A DNA stretch of 64,000 bases from Archivesica marissinica. Lineage: Eukaryota; Mollusca; Bivalvia; Venerida; Vesicomyidae. Of the stretch, positions 30,577-41,526 are shown one piece after another. The notes beneath the pieces were generated by a model. That model searched no databases. It was given only the letters and a program-made list of their open reading frames with translations, and was not told where the DNA came from. How positions within the stretch are numbered: position 1 is the first letter of the stretch; every line of letters starts with the position of its first letter. Where the stretch lies: positions 5,774,292 through 5,838,291 of the forward strand of contig CM026390.1 of assembly GCA_014843695.1 (NCBI GenBank), read 5' to 3'. Made by a program: the position numbers and the translations under genes.

Positions 30577-31924
30577 TGTCTGCTATATCACTGGAGGTGG
30601 ATGTATCTGTGTCTGCTATATCACTGGAGGTGGTTGTATCTATGTCTGCTATATTACTGAAGGTGGTTGTATCTATGTCTGCTATATCACTGGAGGTGTT
30701 TGTATCTATGTCTGCTATATTACTGGAGGTGGATGTATCTATGTCTGCTATATTACTGGAGGTGGATGTATCTATGGCTGCTATATCACGGGAGGTGGAT
30801 GTATCTATGTCTGCAATATCACTGGAGGTGGATGTATCTATGTCTGCTATATCACTTGAGGTGGATGTATCTATGTTTGCTATATTACCGGAGGTGGATG
30901 TATCTATGTCTGCTATATCACTGCAGGTGGATGTATCTGTGTCTGCTATATCACTGGAGGTGGGTGTATCTATGTCTGCTATATCACTGGAGGTGGATGT
31001 ATCTATGTCTGCTATATTACTGGAGGTGGATGTATCTATGTCTGATATATCACTGGAGGTTGATGTATCTATGTCTGCTATATCACTGGAGGTGGCTGTA
31101 TCAACAGTGTATGTCTGCTATATCACTGGAGGTGGATGTATCTATGTCTGCTATATCACTGGAGGTGGATGTATCTATGTCTGCTATATCACTGGAGGTG
31201 GATGTATCAACAGTATAAGTCTGCTATTGCACTAGAGGTGGATGTATCTATGTCTGCTATATCACTGGAGGTGGATGTATCTGTGTCTGCTATATCACTG
31301 GAGGTGGTTGTATCTATGTCTGCTATATTACTGAAGGTGGTTGTATCTATGTCTGCTATATCACTGGAGGTGTTTGTATCTATGTCTGCTATATTACTGG
31401 AGGTGGATGTATCTATGTCTGCTATATTACTGGAGGTGGATGTATCTATGGCTGCTATATCACGGGAGGTGGATGTATCTATGTCTGCAATATCACTGGA
31501 GGTGGATGTATCTATGTCTGCTATATCACTTGAGGTGGATGTATCTATGTTTGCTATATTACCGGAGGTGGATGTATCTATGTCTGCTATATCACTGCAG
31601 GTGGATGTATCTGTGTCTGCTATATCACTGGAGGTGGGTGTATCTATGTCTGCTATATCACTGGAGGTGGATGTATCTATGTCTGCTATATTACTGGAGG
31701 TGGATGTATCTATGTCTGATATATCACTGGAGGTTGATGTATCTATGTCTGCTATATCACTGGAGGTGGCTGTATCAACAGTGTATGTCTGCTATATCAC
31801 TGGAGGTGGATGTATCTATGTCTGCTATATCACTGGAGGTGGATGTATCTATGTCTGCTATATCACTGGAGGTGGATGTATCAACAGTATAAGTCTGCTA
31901 TTGCACTAGAGGTGGATGTATCTA
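30577..31924. repeat. Perfect or near-perfect tandem duplication at 674-bp offset
   Basis: The unit beginning GTATCTGTGTCTGC at 30603 recurs at 31277. The marker CAACAGTATAAGTCTGC at 31208 recurs at 31882. Both pairs are 674 bp apart. This length equals eighteen 33-bp units plus two 40-bp units. The intervening units agree by eye, so this is among the youngest expansions in the array. Confidence 0.88.
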
Positions 31925-34104
31925 TGTCTGCTATATCACTGGACGTGGATGTATCTATGTCTGCTATAATACTGGAGATGGATGTATCTATGTCTGCTAT
32001 ATTACTGGAGGTGGATGTATCTATGTCTGCTATATCACTGGAGATGGATGTATCTATGTCTGCTATATCACTTGAGGTGGATGTATCTATGTCTGCAATA
32101 TCACTGGAGGTGGATGTATCTATGTCTGCTATATCACTTGAGGTGGATGTATCTATGTCTGCTATATTACCGGAGGTGGATGTATCTATGTCTGCTATAT
32201 CACTGGAGGGGGATGTATCTATGTCTGCTATATCACTAGAAGTGGATGTATCCATGTCTGCTATATCACTGGAAGTGGTTGTATCTATGTCTGCTATATC
32301 ACTGGAGGTGGCTGTATCTATGACTGCTATATCACTGGAGGTGGTTGTATCTATGTCTGCTATATCACTGGAGGTGATTGTATCTATATCTGCTATATCA
32401 CTGGAGGTGGATGTATCAACAGTGTATGTATGCTATATTGTTGGAGGTGGATGTATCTATGTCTGCTAAATCACTGGAGGTGGATGTATCTATGTCTGTT
32501 ATATCACTGGAGGTGGCTGTATATATGACTGCTATATCACTGGAGGTGGTTGTATCTATGTCTGCTATATCACTGGAGGTGATTGTATCTATATCTGCTA
32601 TATCACTGGAGGTGGATGTATCTATTTCTGCTATATTACTGGAGGTGACTTGTATCTATGTCTGCTATATCACTGGAGGTGGATGTATCTATGTCTGCTA
32701 TATCACTGGATATGGATGTATCTATGTCTGCTATATCACTGGAGGTGGATGTATCTATGTCTGCTCTATCACTGGAGGTGGAAGTATCTATGTCTGCTAT
32801 ATCATTGGAGGTGGATGTATCTATGTCTGCTCTATCACTGGAGGTGGATGTATCTATGTCGGCTATATCACTGGATGTGGATGTATCTATGTCTGCTATA
32901 TCACTGGAGGTATCAATGTCTGCTATATCACTGTAGGTGGATGTATCTATGTCTGCTATATCACGGGAGGTGGATGTATCTATGTCTGCTATATCACTTG
33001 AGGTGGATGTATCTATGTCTGCTATATCACTGGATCTGGGTGCATCTATGTCTGCTATATTACTGGAGTTGGATGTATCTATGTCTGCTATATCACTGGA
33101 TGTGGATGTATCTATGTCTGCTATATCACTGGAGGTGGATGTATCTATGTCTGCTATATCACGGGAGGTGGATGTATCTATGTCTGCTATATCACTGGAT
33201 GTGGATGTATCTATGTCTGCTATACCACTGGAGGTGGATGTATCTATGTCTGCTATATCACTGGAGATGGATGTATCTATGTCTGCTATATCACTGGAGG
33301 TGGATGTATCTGTGTCTGTTATATCACTGGAGGTGGTTGTATCTATGTCTGCTATATTACTGAAGGTGATTGTATCTATGTCTGCTATATCACTGGAGGT
33401 GGATGTATCTATGTCTGCTATATTACTGGAGGTGGATGTATCTATGTCTGCTATATTACTGGAGGTGGATGTATCTATGTCTGCTATGTCACTGGATGTG
33501 GATGTATCTATGTCTGCTATATCATTGGAGGTGGATGTATCTATGTCTGCTATATCACGGGATGTGGATGTATCTATGTCTGCTATATCACTTGAGGTGG
33601 ATGTATCTATGTCTGCTATATCACTGGATCTGGGTGTATCTATGTCTGCTATATTACTGGAGTTGGATGTATCTATGTCTGCTATATCACTGGATGTGGA
33701 TGTATCTATGTATGCTATATCACTGGTGGTGGATGTATCTATGTCTGCTATATCACGGGAGGTGGATGTATCTATGTCTGCTATATCACTGGATGTGGAT
33801 GTATCTATGTCTGCTATACCACTGGAGGTGGATGTATCTATGTCTGCTATATCACTGGATGTGGATGTATCTATGTCTGCTATATCACTGGAGGTGGCTG
33901 TATCAACAGTATATGTCTGCTATATTACTGGAGGTGGTTGTATCTATGTCTGCTATATCACTGGAGGTGGATGTATCTATGTCTGCTATATCACTGGAGG
34001 TGGTTGTATCTATGTCTGCTATATCACTGGAGGTGGTTGTATCTATGTCTGCTATATCACTGGAGGTGGATGTATCTATGTCTGCTATATCACTGGAGGT
34101 GGTA

Positions 34105-34586
34105 GTATGGTAAAACAAACAATTATATTAACATCAAGTATTATTTATTAAACGTATACATTCCTTTTAAAAATAACTAACAGCTGATGTATTGAAAATA
34201 ACTGTATACAATGAAACGACATGCTGAAGGCTCTGGATCGCTCACCCGTGGTTAAAATCTCAAAGGTATATGAAACATACGAGTGTTTGGCGGTTTTCAC
34301 ATTTGTTTTATAACTACTAGGTACCTGGTACATCAAATTCATTTAATGCTATTTTCACAGGTCTCATACAGTTGGTCCACTAGGTGATATCAAACATCTG
34401 TACATTGTGGTTCACGAGCAGAAGATTGTTAAAGATTTACTATTTAATTCTATAGGAATATAGCAAGCTACCAAGTTTTTTGACAAATCAACACAGCTTG
34501 AGTAAACATTTACCACTGCTCCTTACAAAATTTCTTCACATAATCTTTCCTGTAATTTTGAAGAAATATTGAAATTTTGGCTCTCA
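34105..34586. other. Low-copy sequence; no gene seen
   Basis: AT-rich sequence beginning AGTATGGTAAAACAAACAAT. The open frames are short and have no recognisable protein similarity. No tRNA, terminal inverted repeat or tandem pattern is visible. Confidence 0.6.
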
Positions 34587-34790
34587 TTTGACCTAGTTTT
34601 AGGACATAGTGACCTAATTTGAGAACTATTGAAAGAGGATCACTCAATGAAGTTTCATGATGATTGGACTAGTGGTTCGGGAGGAGTGGTTCGGGAGGAG
34701 TGGTTTGGGAGGAGTGGTTCGGAGGAGTGATTCGGGAGGAGATATTGTTTGAAGCAAAATGTTGATGACAGATGCCGCGCGCCGATGTAC
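34587..34790 (+). repeat. Degenerate dispersed repeat of molluscan type
   Basis: The stretch TTGACCTAGTTTTAGGACAT, then AAGTTTCATGATGATTGGAC at 34650, then TATTGTTTGAAGCAAAATG and GCCGCGCGCCG, follows the order of a dispersed element I recall from many mollusc genomes: a GACCTAGTTTT section, a GTTTCATGAAGATTGG section, an AGTGGTTC-GGAGAAG section and a GACG-rich tail. This copy is diverged and has no coding capacity. The family assignment is from memory and was not checked against a library. Confidence 0.55.
34671..34741 (+). repeat. 14-bp tandem expansion inside the dispersed repeat
   Basis: About five copies of AGTGGTTCGGGAGG. One has GTTTGGG, one lacks a G, and one reads AGTGATTC. The unit is a normal single-copy part of the surrounding dispersed element, amplified in place. 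Confidence 0.85.
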
Positions 34791-35023
34791 AAACAGTAAT
34801 CACAAAAACATTGTGATCAGGCGAACGAAAAACAATACAAGAAAATATTTTACAATGTTTTCTCATTACGATGTGCATGTATCTAAAAATAAAACAACAA
34901 AACTTCAATTAAATTGCATTCTAAAAAGGTGGTCTTAAGTAAAAACAAGATAAGAGATTAATAATAGTTATTAAATAAAGTTTAATGGATGTTAATCAGG
35001 TAAACATTTACAATGCATATATA

Positions 35024-35403
35024 CACCCGACAAAAGTTAAGCACCACCTCACTTGTTTCAATAATACCTTTTCTAATAGTGGACTTATTTCAAATCGGTT
35101 TGCTGTTTTCGTTTTCCTGTACACAAATCTGAAGACTTAATGCTATGTTAAAAACTTCCATCAAAGACAAACTGGTTTTACGGTTTTCCAGCGCCTGTTT
35201 TGAACCCCATTTTTGCCACGTCATAGTCACGTCTTTCAGGAGGATAAATACTTCGTAGATTGGTAATCCTAGAGCCCTTGGTGTAGTCTTTTAAGTAGTG
35301 TAAGAAAAATGGTGATATCTATTTTATTGTTTTAACAGTATTGATGTAAAAAATATATATCGATAAAAATATATATGGTGGTGCTCAACTTTTTATCGGA
35401 GTG
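35024..35403. mobile_element. Tc1/mariner-like MITE (non-autonomous, 380 bp)
   Basis: The left end reads CACCCGACAAAAGTTAAGCA, continuing to CCACC at 35048. The reverse complement of the right end (35377-35403) reads CACTCCGATAAAAAGTTGAG, continuing to CACCACC. The ends therefore form imperfect terminal inverted repeats of about 25-27 bp. TA dinucleotides at 35022-35023 and 35404-35405 fit the TA target-site duplication of Tc1/mariner elements. The interior has no transposase frame. It contains the AATAAA hexamer on the minus strand at 35323-35328. The superfamily call rests on the TA target site and TIR length alone. Confidence 0.8.
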
Positions 35404-35405
35404 TA

Positions 35406-35520
35406 TATTATCTTAATACAGTCAAAAAAAAAGAAGCTATAACCCAACTTAACAAAGCTCAGTGAACATTGGTTCATTTAAAAGTGAACTGTACATGAAA
35501 CAAGTATGAATATTTACACT
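35406..35520. other. Short low-copy spacer
   Basis: AT-rich sequence between the MITE and the 29-bp minisatellite. I see no gene or repeat in it. Confidence 0.6.
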
Positions 35521-36316
35521 TTCAACAAGGTTAACATCATTACACATCCTCCAACAAGGTTAACATCATTACACGTTCTTCAACCAGGTTAACATCATTA
35601 CATGTTCTTCAACCAGGTTAACATCATTACATGTTCTTCAACCAGGTTAACATCATTACATGTTCTTCAACCAGGTTAACATCATTACACATCCTTCAAC
35701 CAAGTTAACATCATTACATGTTCTTCAACCAGGTTAACATCATTACATGTTCTTCAACCAGGTTAACATCATTACATGTTCTTCAACCAGGTTAACATCA
35801 TTACATGTCCTTCAACCAGGTTAACATCATTACATGTTCTTCAACCAGGTTAACATCATTACATGTTCTTCAACCAGGTTAACATCATTACATGTTCTTC
35901 AACCAGGTTAACATCATTACACATCCTTCAACCAAGTTAACATCATTACATGTTCTTCAACCAGGTTAACATCATTACATGTTCTTCAACCAGGTTAACA
36001 TCATTACATGTTCTTCAACCAGGTTAACATCATTACATGTCCTTCAACCAGGTTAACATCATTACATGTTCTTCAACCAGGTTAACATCATTACATGTTC
36101 TTCAACCAGGTTAACATCATTACATGTTCTTCAACCAGGTTAACATCATTACACATCCTTCAACCAAGTTAACATCATTACATGTTCTTCAACCAGGTTA
36201 ACATCATTACATGTTCTTCAACCAGGTTAACATCATTACATGTTCTTCAACCAGGTTAACATCATTACATGTCTTCAACCAGGTTAACATCATTACACAA
36301 CATCCTTCAAGCAGGT
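35521..36316 (+). repeat. 29-bp minisatellite with 232-bp higher-order period
   Basis: About 27 copies of a 29-bp unit containing CTTCAACCAGGTTAACATCA followed by TTACATGTT. Marker variants recur at exactly eight units. CATCCTTCAACCAAG has its CCT at 35693, 35925 and 36157. The GTCC variant occurs at 35809 and 36041. The array lies downstream of the GTPBP1 stop codon, in its 3' UTR or just beyond it. The first two units and the last two are more divergent, as expected at array edges. Confidence 0.95.
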
Positions 36317-36573
36317 GCTTCAAACATCGGACATTTAGTTCCAAGACAAGTATACACATATACAGACATATTTCTGTAGGAATTTCAAGCATTACAGCTA
36401 TATGACACACGCTATTTGTACATCGGAAACACAAACTTTCAGCGATGGGAGATCACAGAAACCAGTTACAGTTTGTTCACCGCAGCATTCCAAACACACA
36501 TTTCTAAAGAAGTTACCAAATTATACAGGAGGTGTTACATCAAGCTCATTTTCTTTCGTATCAAGAAACTCTG
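36317..36573 (-). other. Probable 3' UTR of the GTPBP1-type gene
   Basis: Unique sequence directly after the stop codon on the minus strand. I see neither AATAAA nor ATTAAA in this stretch. The nearest minus-strand AATAAA I noticed is in the MITE at 35323-35328, which would give a 3' UTR of about 1.25 kb spanning the whole 29-bp minisatellite. The true polyadenylation site cannot be fixed from sequence alone. Confidence 0.45.
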
Positions 36574-36902
36574 TCAATTTTTTTTAGTACCTCGTCTTTT
36601 CTTGCTGGGTTTCTGAGGCTCATTCTGCGGCATTCGAGAGCCCCCGTGTCCGGCCTCCTGGGCTTTCTTCTGTGCTCTTTGCTGCCGTGTATTTTGAGCC
36701 ACAGCCCTGACATGCGGGTAGAGTTTTGTTATTGTACCAATAGCTTTTGTTCGACCTTCACGAAACACCATCCTCATATCCGGCCGTAGATATTCGGGAT
36801 TCTTTATAAACCTAAATCTAACGATAGCTTTATCACCTGTGCGTAAATGTTCACTGGTCATGGTGATTATAGTAGCAGTTTGTCTCACACTCCCAACATG
36901 CA
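36574..36902 (-). CDS. GTPBP1: GTP-binding protein 1, last coding exon (C-terminal EF-Tu domain III and basic tail)
   Basis: GTPBP1 is a cytoplasmic translational GTPase of the EF-Tu/Hbs1 kind, linked to tRNA delivery and to exosome-mediated mRNA turnover. This exon encodes 108 complete residues plus a split first codon. Residues 1-11 ([11 protein letters not shown]), 19-38 (LRTGDKA to NPEYL) and 46-60 ([15 protein letters not shown]) follow the last beta-barrel of GTPBP1. They fit GTPBP1 better than GTPBP2, whose end I recall as diverging after FREG. Residues 63-108 are a basic, glutamine-rich tail ending KKRRGTKKN and TGA (36576-36574). The 3' splice site is TATTTCAG|TG with AG at 36904-36903. 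The intron is phase 1, splitting a valine codon, as the vertebrate sequence MVHCGS would predict. The GTPase domain and all upstream exons are absent; they should lie at higher coordinates. The open frame that continues rightward past 36902 is the AT-rich intron repeat and is not protein. Confidence 0.9.
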
Positions 36903-36904
36903 CT

Positions 36905-37820
36905 GAAATATAATACAAATATAACACAAATATAATACAAAAACACAAATATAATACAAATATAACACAAATATAATACAAATATAACAAATAATACAAA
37001 TATAACACAAATATAATACAAATATAACACAAATATAATACAAATATAACACAAATATAACACAAATATAATACAAATATAACACAAAATACACAAATAT
37101 AATACAAATATACACAAATATAACACAAATATAACACAAATATAAACAAATATAACACAAATATAACACAAATATAATACAAATATAACACAAATATAAC
37201 ACAAATATAATACAAATATAACACAAATATAACACAAATATAACACAAAATACAAATATAACACAAATATAATACAAATATAACACAAATATAATACAAA
37301 TATAATACAAATATAACACAAATATAATACAAAATATAATACAAATATAATACAAATATAACACAAATATAATACAAATATAATACAAATATAATACAAA
37401 TATAACACAAATATAATACAAATATAACACAAATATAATACAAAATATAATACAAATATAATACAAATATAATACAAATATAATACAAATATAACACAAA
37501 TATAACACAAATATAATACAAATATAACACAAATATAATACAAATATAATACAAATATAACACAAATATAATACAAATATAACACAAATATAACACAAAT
37601 ATAATACAAATATAATACAAATATAACACAAATATAATACAAATATAACACAAATATAATACAAATATAATACAAATATAACACAAATATAATACAAATA
37701 TAACACAAATATAATACAAATATAACACAAATATAATACAAATATAACACAAATATAATACAAATATAACACAAATATAACACAAATATAACACAAATAT
37801 AATACAAATATAACACAAAT
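36905..37820. repeat. 11-bp AT-rich array at the 3' end of the GTPBP1 intron
   Basis: About 83 copies of an 11-bp unit, mostly AAATATAACAC and AAATATAATAC mixed in irregular order, with occasional shortened units. On the minus strand it reads as T-rich TTTGTATTATATTTGTG. It runs to within two bases of the splice acceptor of the last GTPBP1 exon. Long [15 protein letters not shown] frames are by-products. Confidence 0.95.
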
Positions 37821-37873
37821 AGATGATTAGCTAAAAGGACAATAAGGAGTTGGGGTAGAACCTCTTTGAAATT
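37821..37873. other. Short intronic spacer
   Basis: 53 bp of non-repetitive sequence between the 11-bp and 39-bp arrays. No coding signal is seen. Confidence 0.7.
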
Positions 37874-40526
37874 AAGGTGATTGGGTACCCTTAACACCTA
37901 AATGACAAAGATAAGGTGAGTGGGTACCCTTAACACCTAAATGACAAAGATAAGGTGATTGGGTACCCTTAACACCTAAATGACAAAGATAAGGTGATTG
38001 GGTACCCTTAACACCTAAATGACAAAGATAAGGTGAGTGGGTACCCTTAACACCTAAATGACAAAGATAAGGTGATTGGGTACCCTTAACACCTAAATGA
38101 CAAAGATAAGGTGAGTGGGTACCCTTAACACCTAAATGACAAAGATAAGGTGATTGGGTACCCTTAACACCTAAATGACAAAGATAAGGTGATTGGGTAC
38201 CCTTAACACCTAAATGACAAAGATAAGGTGATTGGGTACCCTTAACACCTAAATGACAAAGATAAGGTGATTGGGTACCCTTAACACCTAAATGACAAAG
38301 ATAAGGTGATTGGGTACCCTTAACACCTAAATGACAAAGATAAGGTGATTGGGTACCCTTAACACCTAAATGACAAAGATAAGGTGATTGGGTACCCTTA
38401 ACACCTAAATGACAAAGATAAGGTGATTGGGTACCCTTAACACCTAAATGACAAAGATAAGGTGATTGGGTACCCTTAACACCTAAATGACAAAGATAAG
38501 GTGATTGGGTACCCTTAACACCTAAATGACAAAGATAAGGTGATTGGGTACCCGTAACACCTAAATGACAAAGATAAGGTGATTGGGTACCCTTAACACC
38601 TAAATGACAAAGATAAGGTGATTGGGTACCCTTAACACCTAAATGACAAAGATAAGGTGATTGGGTACCCTTAACACCTAAATGACAAAGATAAGGTGAT
38701 TGGGTACCCTTAACACCTAAATGACAAAGATAAGGTGATTGGGTACCCTTAACACCTAAATGACAAAGATAAGGTGATTGGGTACCCTTAACACCTAAAT
38801 GACAAAGATAAGGTGATTGGGTACCCTTAACACCTAAATGACAAAGATAAGGTGATTGGGTACCCTTAACACCTAAATGACAAAGATAAGGTGATTGGGT
38901 ACCCTTAACACCTAAATGACAAAGATAAGGTGATTGGGTACCCTTAACACCTAAATGACAAAGATAAGGTGATTGGGTACCCTTAACACCTAAATGACAA
39001 AGATAAGGTGATTGGGTACCCTTAACACCTAAATGACAAAGATAAGGTGATTGGGTACCCTTAACACCTAAATGACAAAGATAAGGTGATTGGGTACCCT
39101 TAACACCTAAATGACAAAGATAAGGTGATTGGGTACCCTTAACACCTAAATGACAAAGATAAGGTGATTGGGTACCCTTAACACCTAAATGACAAAGATA
39201 AGGTGATTGGGTACCCTTAACACCTAAATGACAAAGATAAGGTGATTGGGTACCCTTAACACCTAAATGACAAAGATAAGGTGATTGGGTACCCTTAACA
39301 CCTAAATGACAAAGATAAGGTGATTGGGTACCCTTAACACCTAAATGACAAAGATAAGGTGATTGGGTACCCTTAACACCTAAATGACAAAGATAAGGTG
39401 ATTGGGTACCCTTAACACCTAAATGACAAAGATAAGGTGATTGGGTACCCTTAACACCTAAATGACAAAGATAAGGTGATTGGGTACCCTTAACACCTAA
39501 ATGACAAAGATAAGGTGATTGGGTACCCTTAACACCTAAATGACAAAGATAAGGTGATTGGGTACCCTTAACACCTAAATGACAAAGATAAGGTGATTGG
39601 GTACCCTTAACACCTAAATGACAAAGATAAGGTGATTGGGTACCCTTAACACCTAAATGACAAAGATAAGGTGATTGGGTACCCTTAACACCTAAATGAC
39701 AAAGATAAGGTGATTGGGTACCCTTAACACCTAAATGACAAAGATAAGGTGATTGGGTACCCTTAACACCTAAATGACAAAGATAAGGTGATTGGGTACC
39801 CTTAACACCTAAATGACAAAGATAAGGTGATTGGGTACCCTTAACACCTAAATGACAAAGATAAGGTGATTGGGTACCCTTAACACCTAAATGACAAAGA
39901 TAAGGTGATTGGGTACCCTTAACACCTAAATGACAAAGATAAGGTGATTGGGTACCCTTAACACCTAAATGACAAAGATAAGGTGATTGGGTACCCTTAA
40001 CACCTAAATGACAAAGATAAGGTGATTGGGTACCCTTAACACCTAAATGACAAAGATAAGGTGATTGGGTACCCTTAACACCTAAATGACAAAGATAAGG
40101 TGATTGGGTACCCTTAACACCTAAATGACAAAGATAAGGTGATTGGGTACCCTTACACCTAAATGACAAAGATAAGGTGATTGGGTACCCTTAACACCTA
40201 AATGACAAAGATAAGGTGATTGGGTACCCTTAACACCTAAATGACAAAGATAAGGTGATTGGTACCCTTAACACCTAAATGACAAAGATAAGGTGATTGG
40301 GTACCCTTAACACCTAAATGACAAAGATAAGGTGATTGGGTACCCTTAACACCTAAATGACAAAGATAAGGTGAGTGGGTACCCTTAACACCTAAATGAC
40401 AAAGATAAGGTGAGTGGGTACCCTTAACACCTAAATGACAAAGATAAGGTGAGTGGGTACCCTTAACACCTAAATGACAAAGATAAGGTGAGTGGGTACC
40501 CTTAACACCTAAATGACAAAGATAAG
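37874..40526. repeat. 39-bp satellite, highly homogeneous, truncated by the gap
   Basis: 68 copies of a 39-bp unit that includes AAGGTGATTGGGTACC (a KpnI site) and CTTAACACCTAAATGACAAA. Copies are almost identical. The main variant is GTGAGTGGG in place of GTGATTGGG, which appears in units near the left end and in the last several units before the gap. Single changes are CCCGTAAC at about 38551, a lost A near 40154 and a lost G near 40260. The minus-strand frame of a 13-residue repeat ending PYLCH is open only because the period is a multiple of three. The array lies in the intron upstream of the last GTPBP1 exon. Confidence 0.97.
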
Positions 40527-41526
40527 NNNNNNNNNNNNNNNNNNNNNNNNNNNNNNNNNNNNNNNNNNNNNNNNNNNNNNNNNNNNNNNNNNNNNNNNNN
40601 NNNNNNNNNNNNNNNNNNNNNNNNNNNNNNNNNNNNNNNNNNNNNNNNNNNNNNNNNNNNNNNNNNNNNNNNNNNNNNNNNNNNNNNNNNNNNNNNNNNN
40701 NNNNNNNNNNNNNNNNNNNNNNNNNNNNNNNNNNNNNNNNNNNNNNNNNNNNNNNNNNNNNNNNNNNNNNNNNNNNNNNNNNNNNNNNNNNNNNNNNNNN
40801 NNNNNNNNNNNNNNNNNNNNNNNNNNNNNNNNNNNNNNNNNNNNNNNNNNNNNNNNNNNNNNNNNNNNNNNNNNNNNNNNNNNNNNNNNNNNNNNNNNNN
40901 NNNNNNNNNNNNNNNNNNNNNNNNNNNNNNNNNNNNNNNNNNNNNNNNNNNNNNNNNNNNNNNNNNNNNNNNNNNNNNNNNNNNNNNNNNNNNNNNNNNN
41001 NNNNNNNNNNNNNNNNNNNNNNNNNNNNNNNNNNNNNNNNNNNNNNNNNNNNNNNNNNNNNNNNNNNNNNNNNNNNNNNNNNNNNNNNNNNNNNNNNNNN
41101 NNNNNNNNNNNNNNNNNNNNNNNNNNNNNNNNNNNNNNNNNNNNNNNNNNNNNNNNNNNNNNNNNNNNNNNNNNNNNNNNNNNNNNNNNNNNNNNNNNNN
41201 NNNNNNNNNNNNNNNNNNNNNNNNNNNNNNNNNNNNNNNNNNNNNNNNNNNNNNNNNNNNNNNNNNNNNNNNNNNNNNNNNNNNNNNNNNNNNNNNNNNN
41301 NNNNNNNNNNNNNNNNNNNNNNNNNNNNNNNNNNNNNNNNNNNNNNNNNNNNNNNNNNNNNNNNNNNNNNNNNNNNNNNNNNNNNNNNNNNNNNNNNNNN
41401 NNNNNNNNNNNNNNNNNNNNNNNNNNNNNNNNNNNNNNNNNNNNNNNNNNNNNNNNNNNNNNNNNNNNNNNNNNNNNNNNNNNNNNNNNNNNNNNNNNNN
41501 NNNNNNNNNNNNNNNNNNNNNNNNNN
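40527..41526. other. Assembly gap of exactly 1000 N
   Basis: The round number points to a scaffolding placeholder of unknown true length. It joins a 39-bp array on the left to a different 27-bp array on the right, so no repeat continues across it. It marks the join between the GTPBP1-bearing and ABAT-bearing sequences. Confidence 0.97.

Larger units (their letters stand above)
1..34104. repeat. 33-bp satellite array, block A (runs off left edge)
   Basis: More than 1000 head-to-tail copies of a 33-bp unit. Its core is CTATGTCTGCTATATCACT, followed by a variable GGAGGTGGATGTAT segment. Variants change GGAGGT to GGATGT or GGAGAT, GGATGT to GGTTGT, CACT to CACG or TACT, and TCTGC to TCTGA. Two length variants recur. 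One is a 27-bp form lacking 6 bp (GGAGGTATCTATG). The other is a 40-bp form in which TCTATG becomes TCAACAGTGTATG. Each 7-bp addition shifts the reading frame by one, so the open frames pass between three repetitive peptides (SAISLEVDV, YLCLLYHWRW, CYITGGGCI types) and a minus-strand DTSTSSDIAD type. I see no start context, no introns and no pattern of synonymous change, so I read it as non-coding satellite DNA. The right boundary is at GGTGGTAGTATGG near 34104. Confidence 0.97.

Noticed and set aside
1..34104. Telomeric or centromeric identity of the 33-bp satellite
   Set aside because: No TTAGGG repeats are seen, and nothing in the sequence itself shows centromere function. Location relative to chromosome landmarks cannot be judged from this window.
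34669..34908. Minus-strand 79-codon frame with a PPNHSSQTTPPE segment
   Set aside because: The proline-rich part is the 14-bp tandem repeat inside a dispersed element. No domain is recognised.
36402..36616. Short plus-strand frames opposite the end of GTPBP1
   Set aside because: They are antisense shadows of the GTPBP1 exon and its 3' UTR, without independent support.
36903..37818. N-terminal extension of GTPBP1 through a [15 protein letters not shown] hydrophobic repeat
   Set aside because: This is the 11-bp AT-rich intron repeat read through the splice acceptor. The family protein continues from another exon, and the CAG|TG site with the right phase explains the boundary.
37874..40526. 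Regular 39-bp direct repeats suggesting a CRISPR array
   Set aside because: Units are directly adjacent without unique spacers, no cas genes are present and the DNA is from an animal genome.
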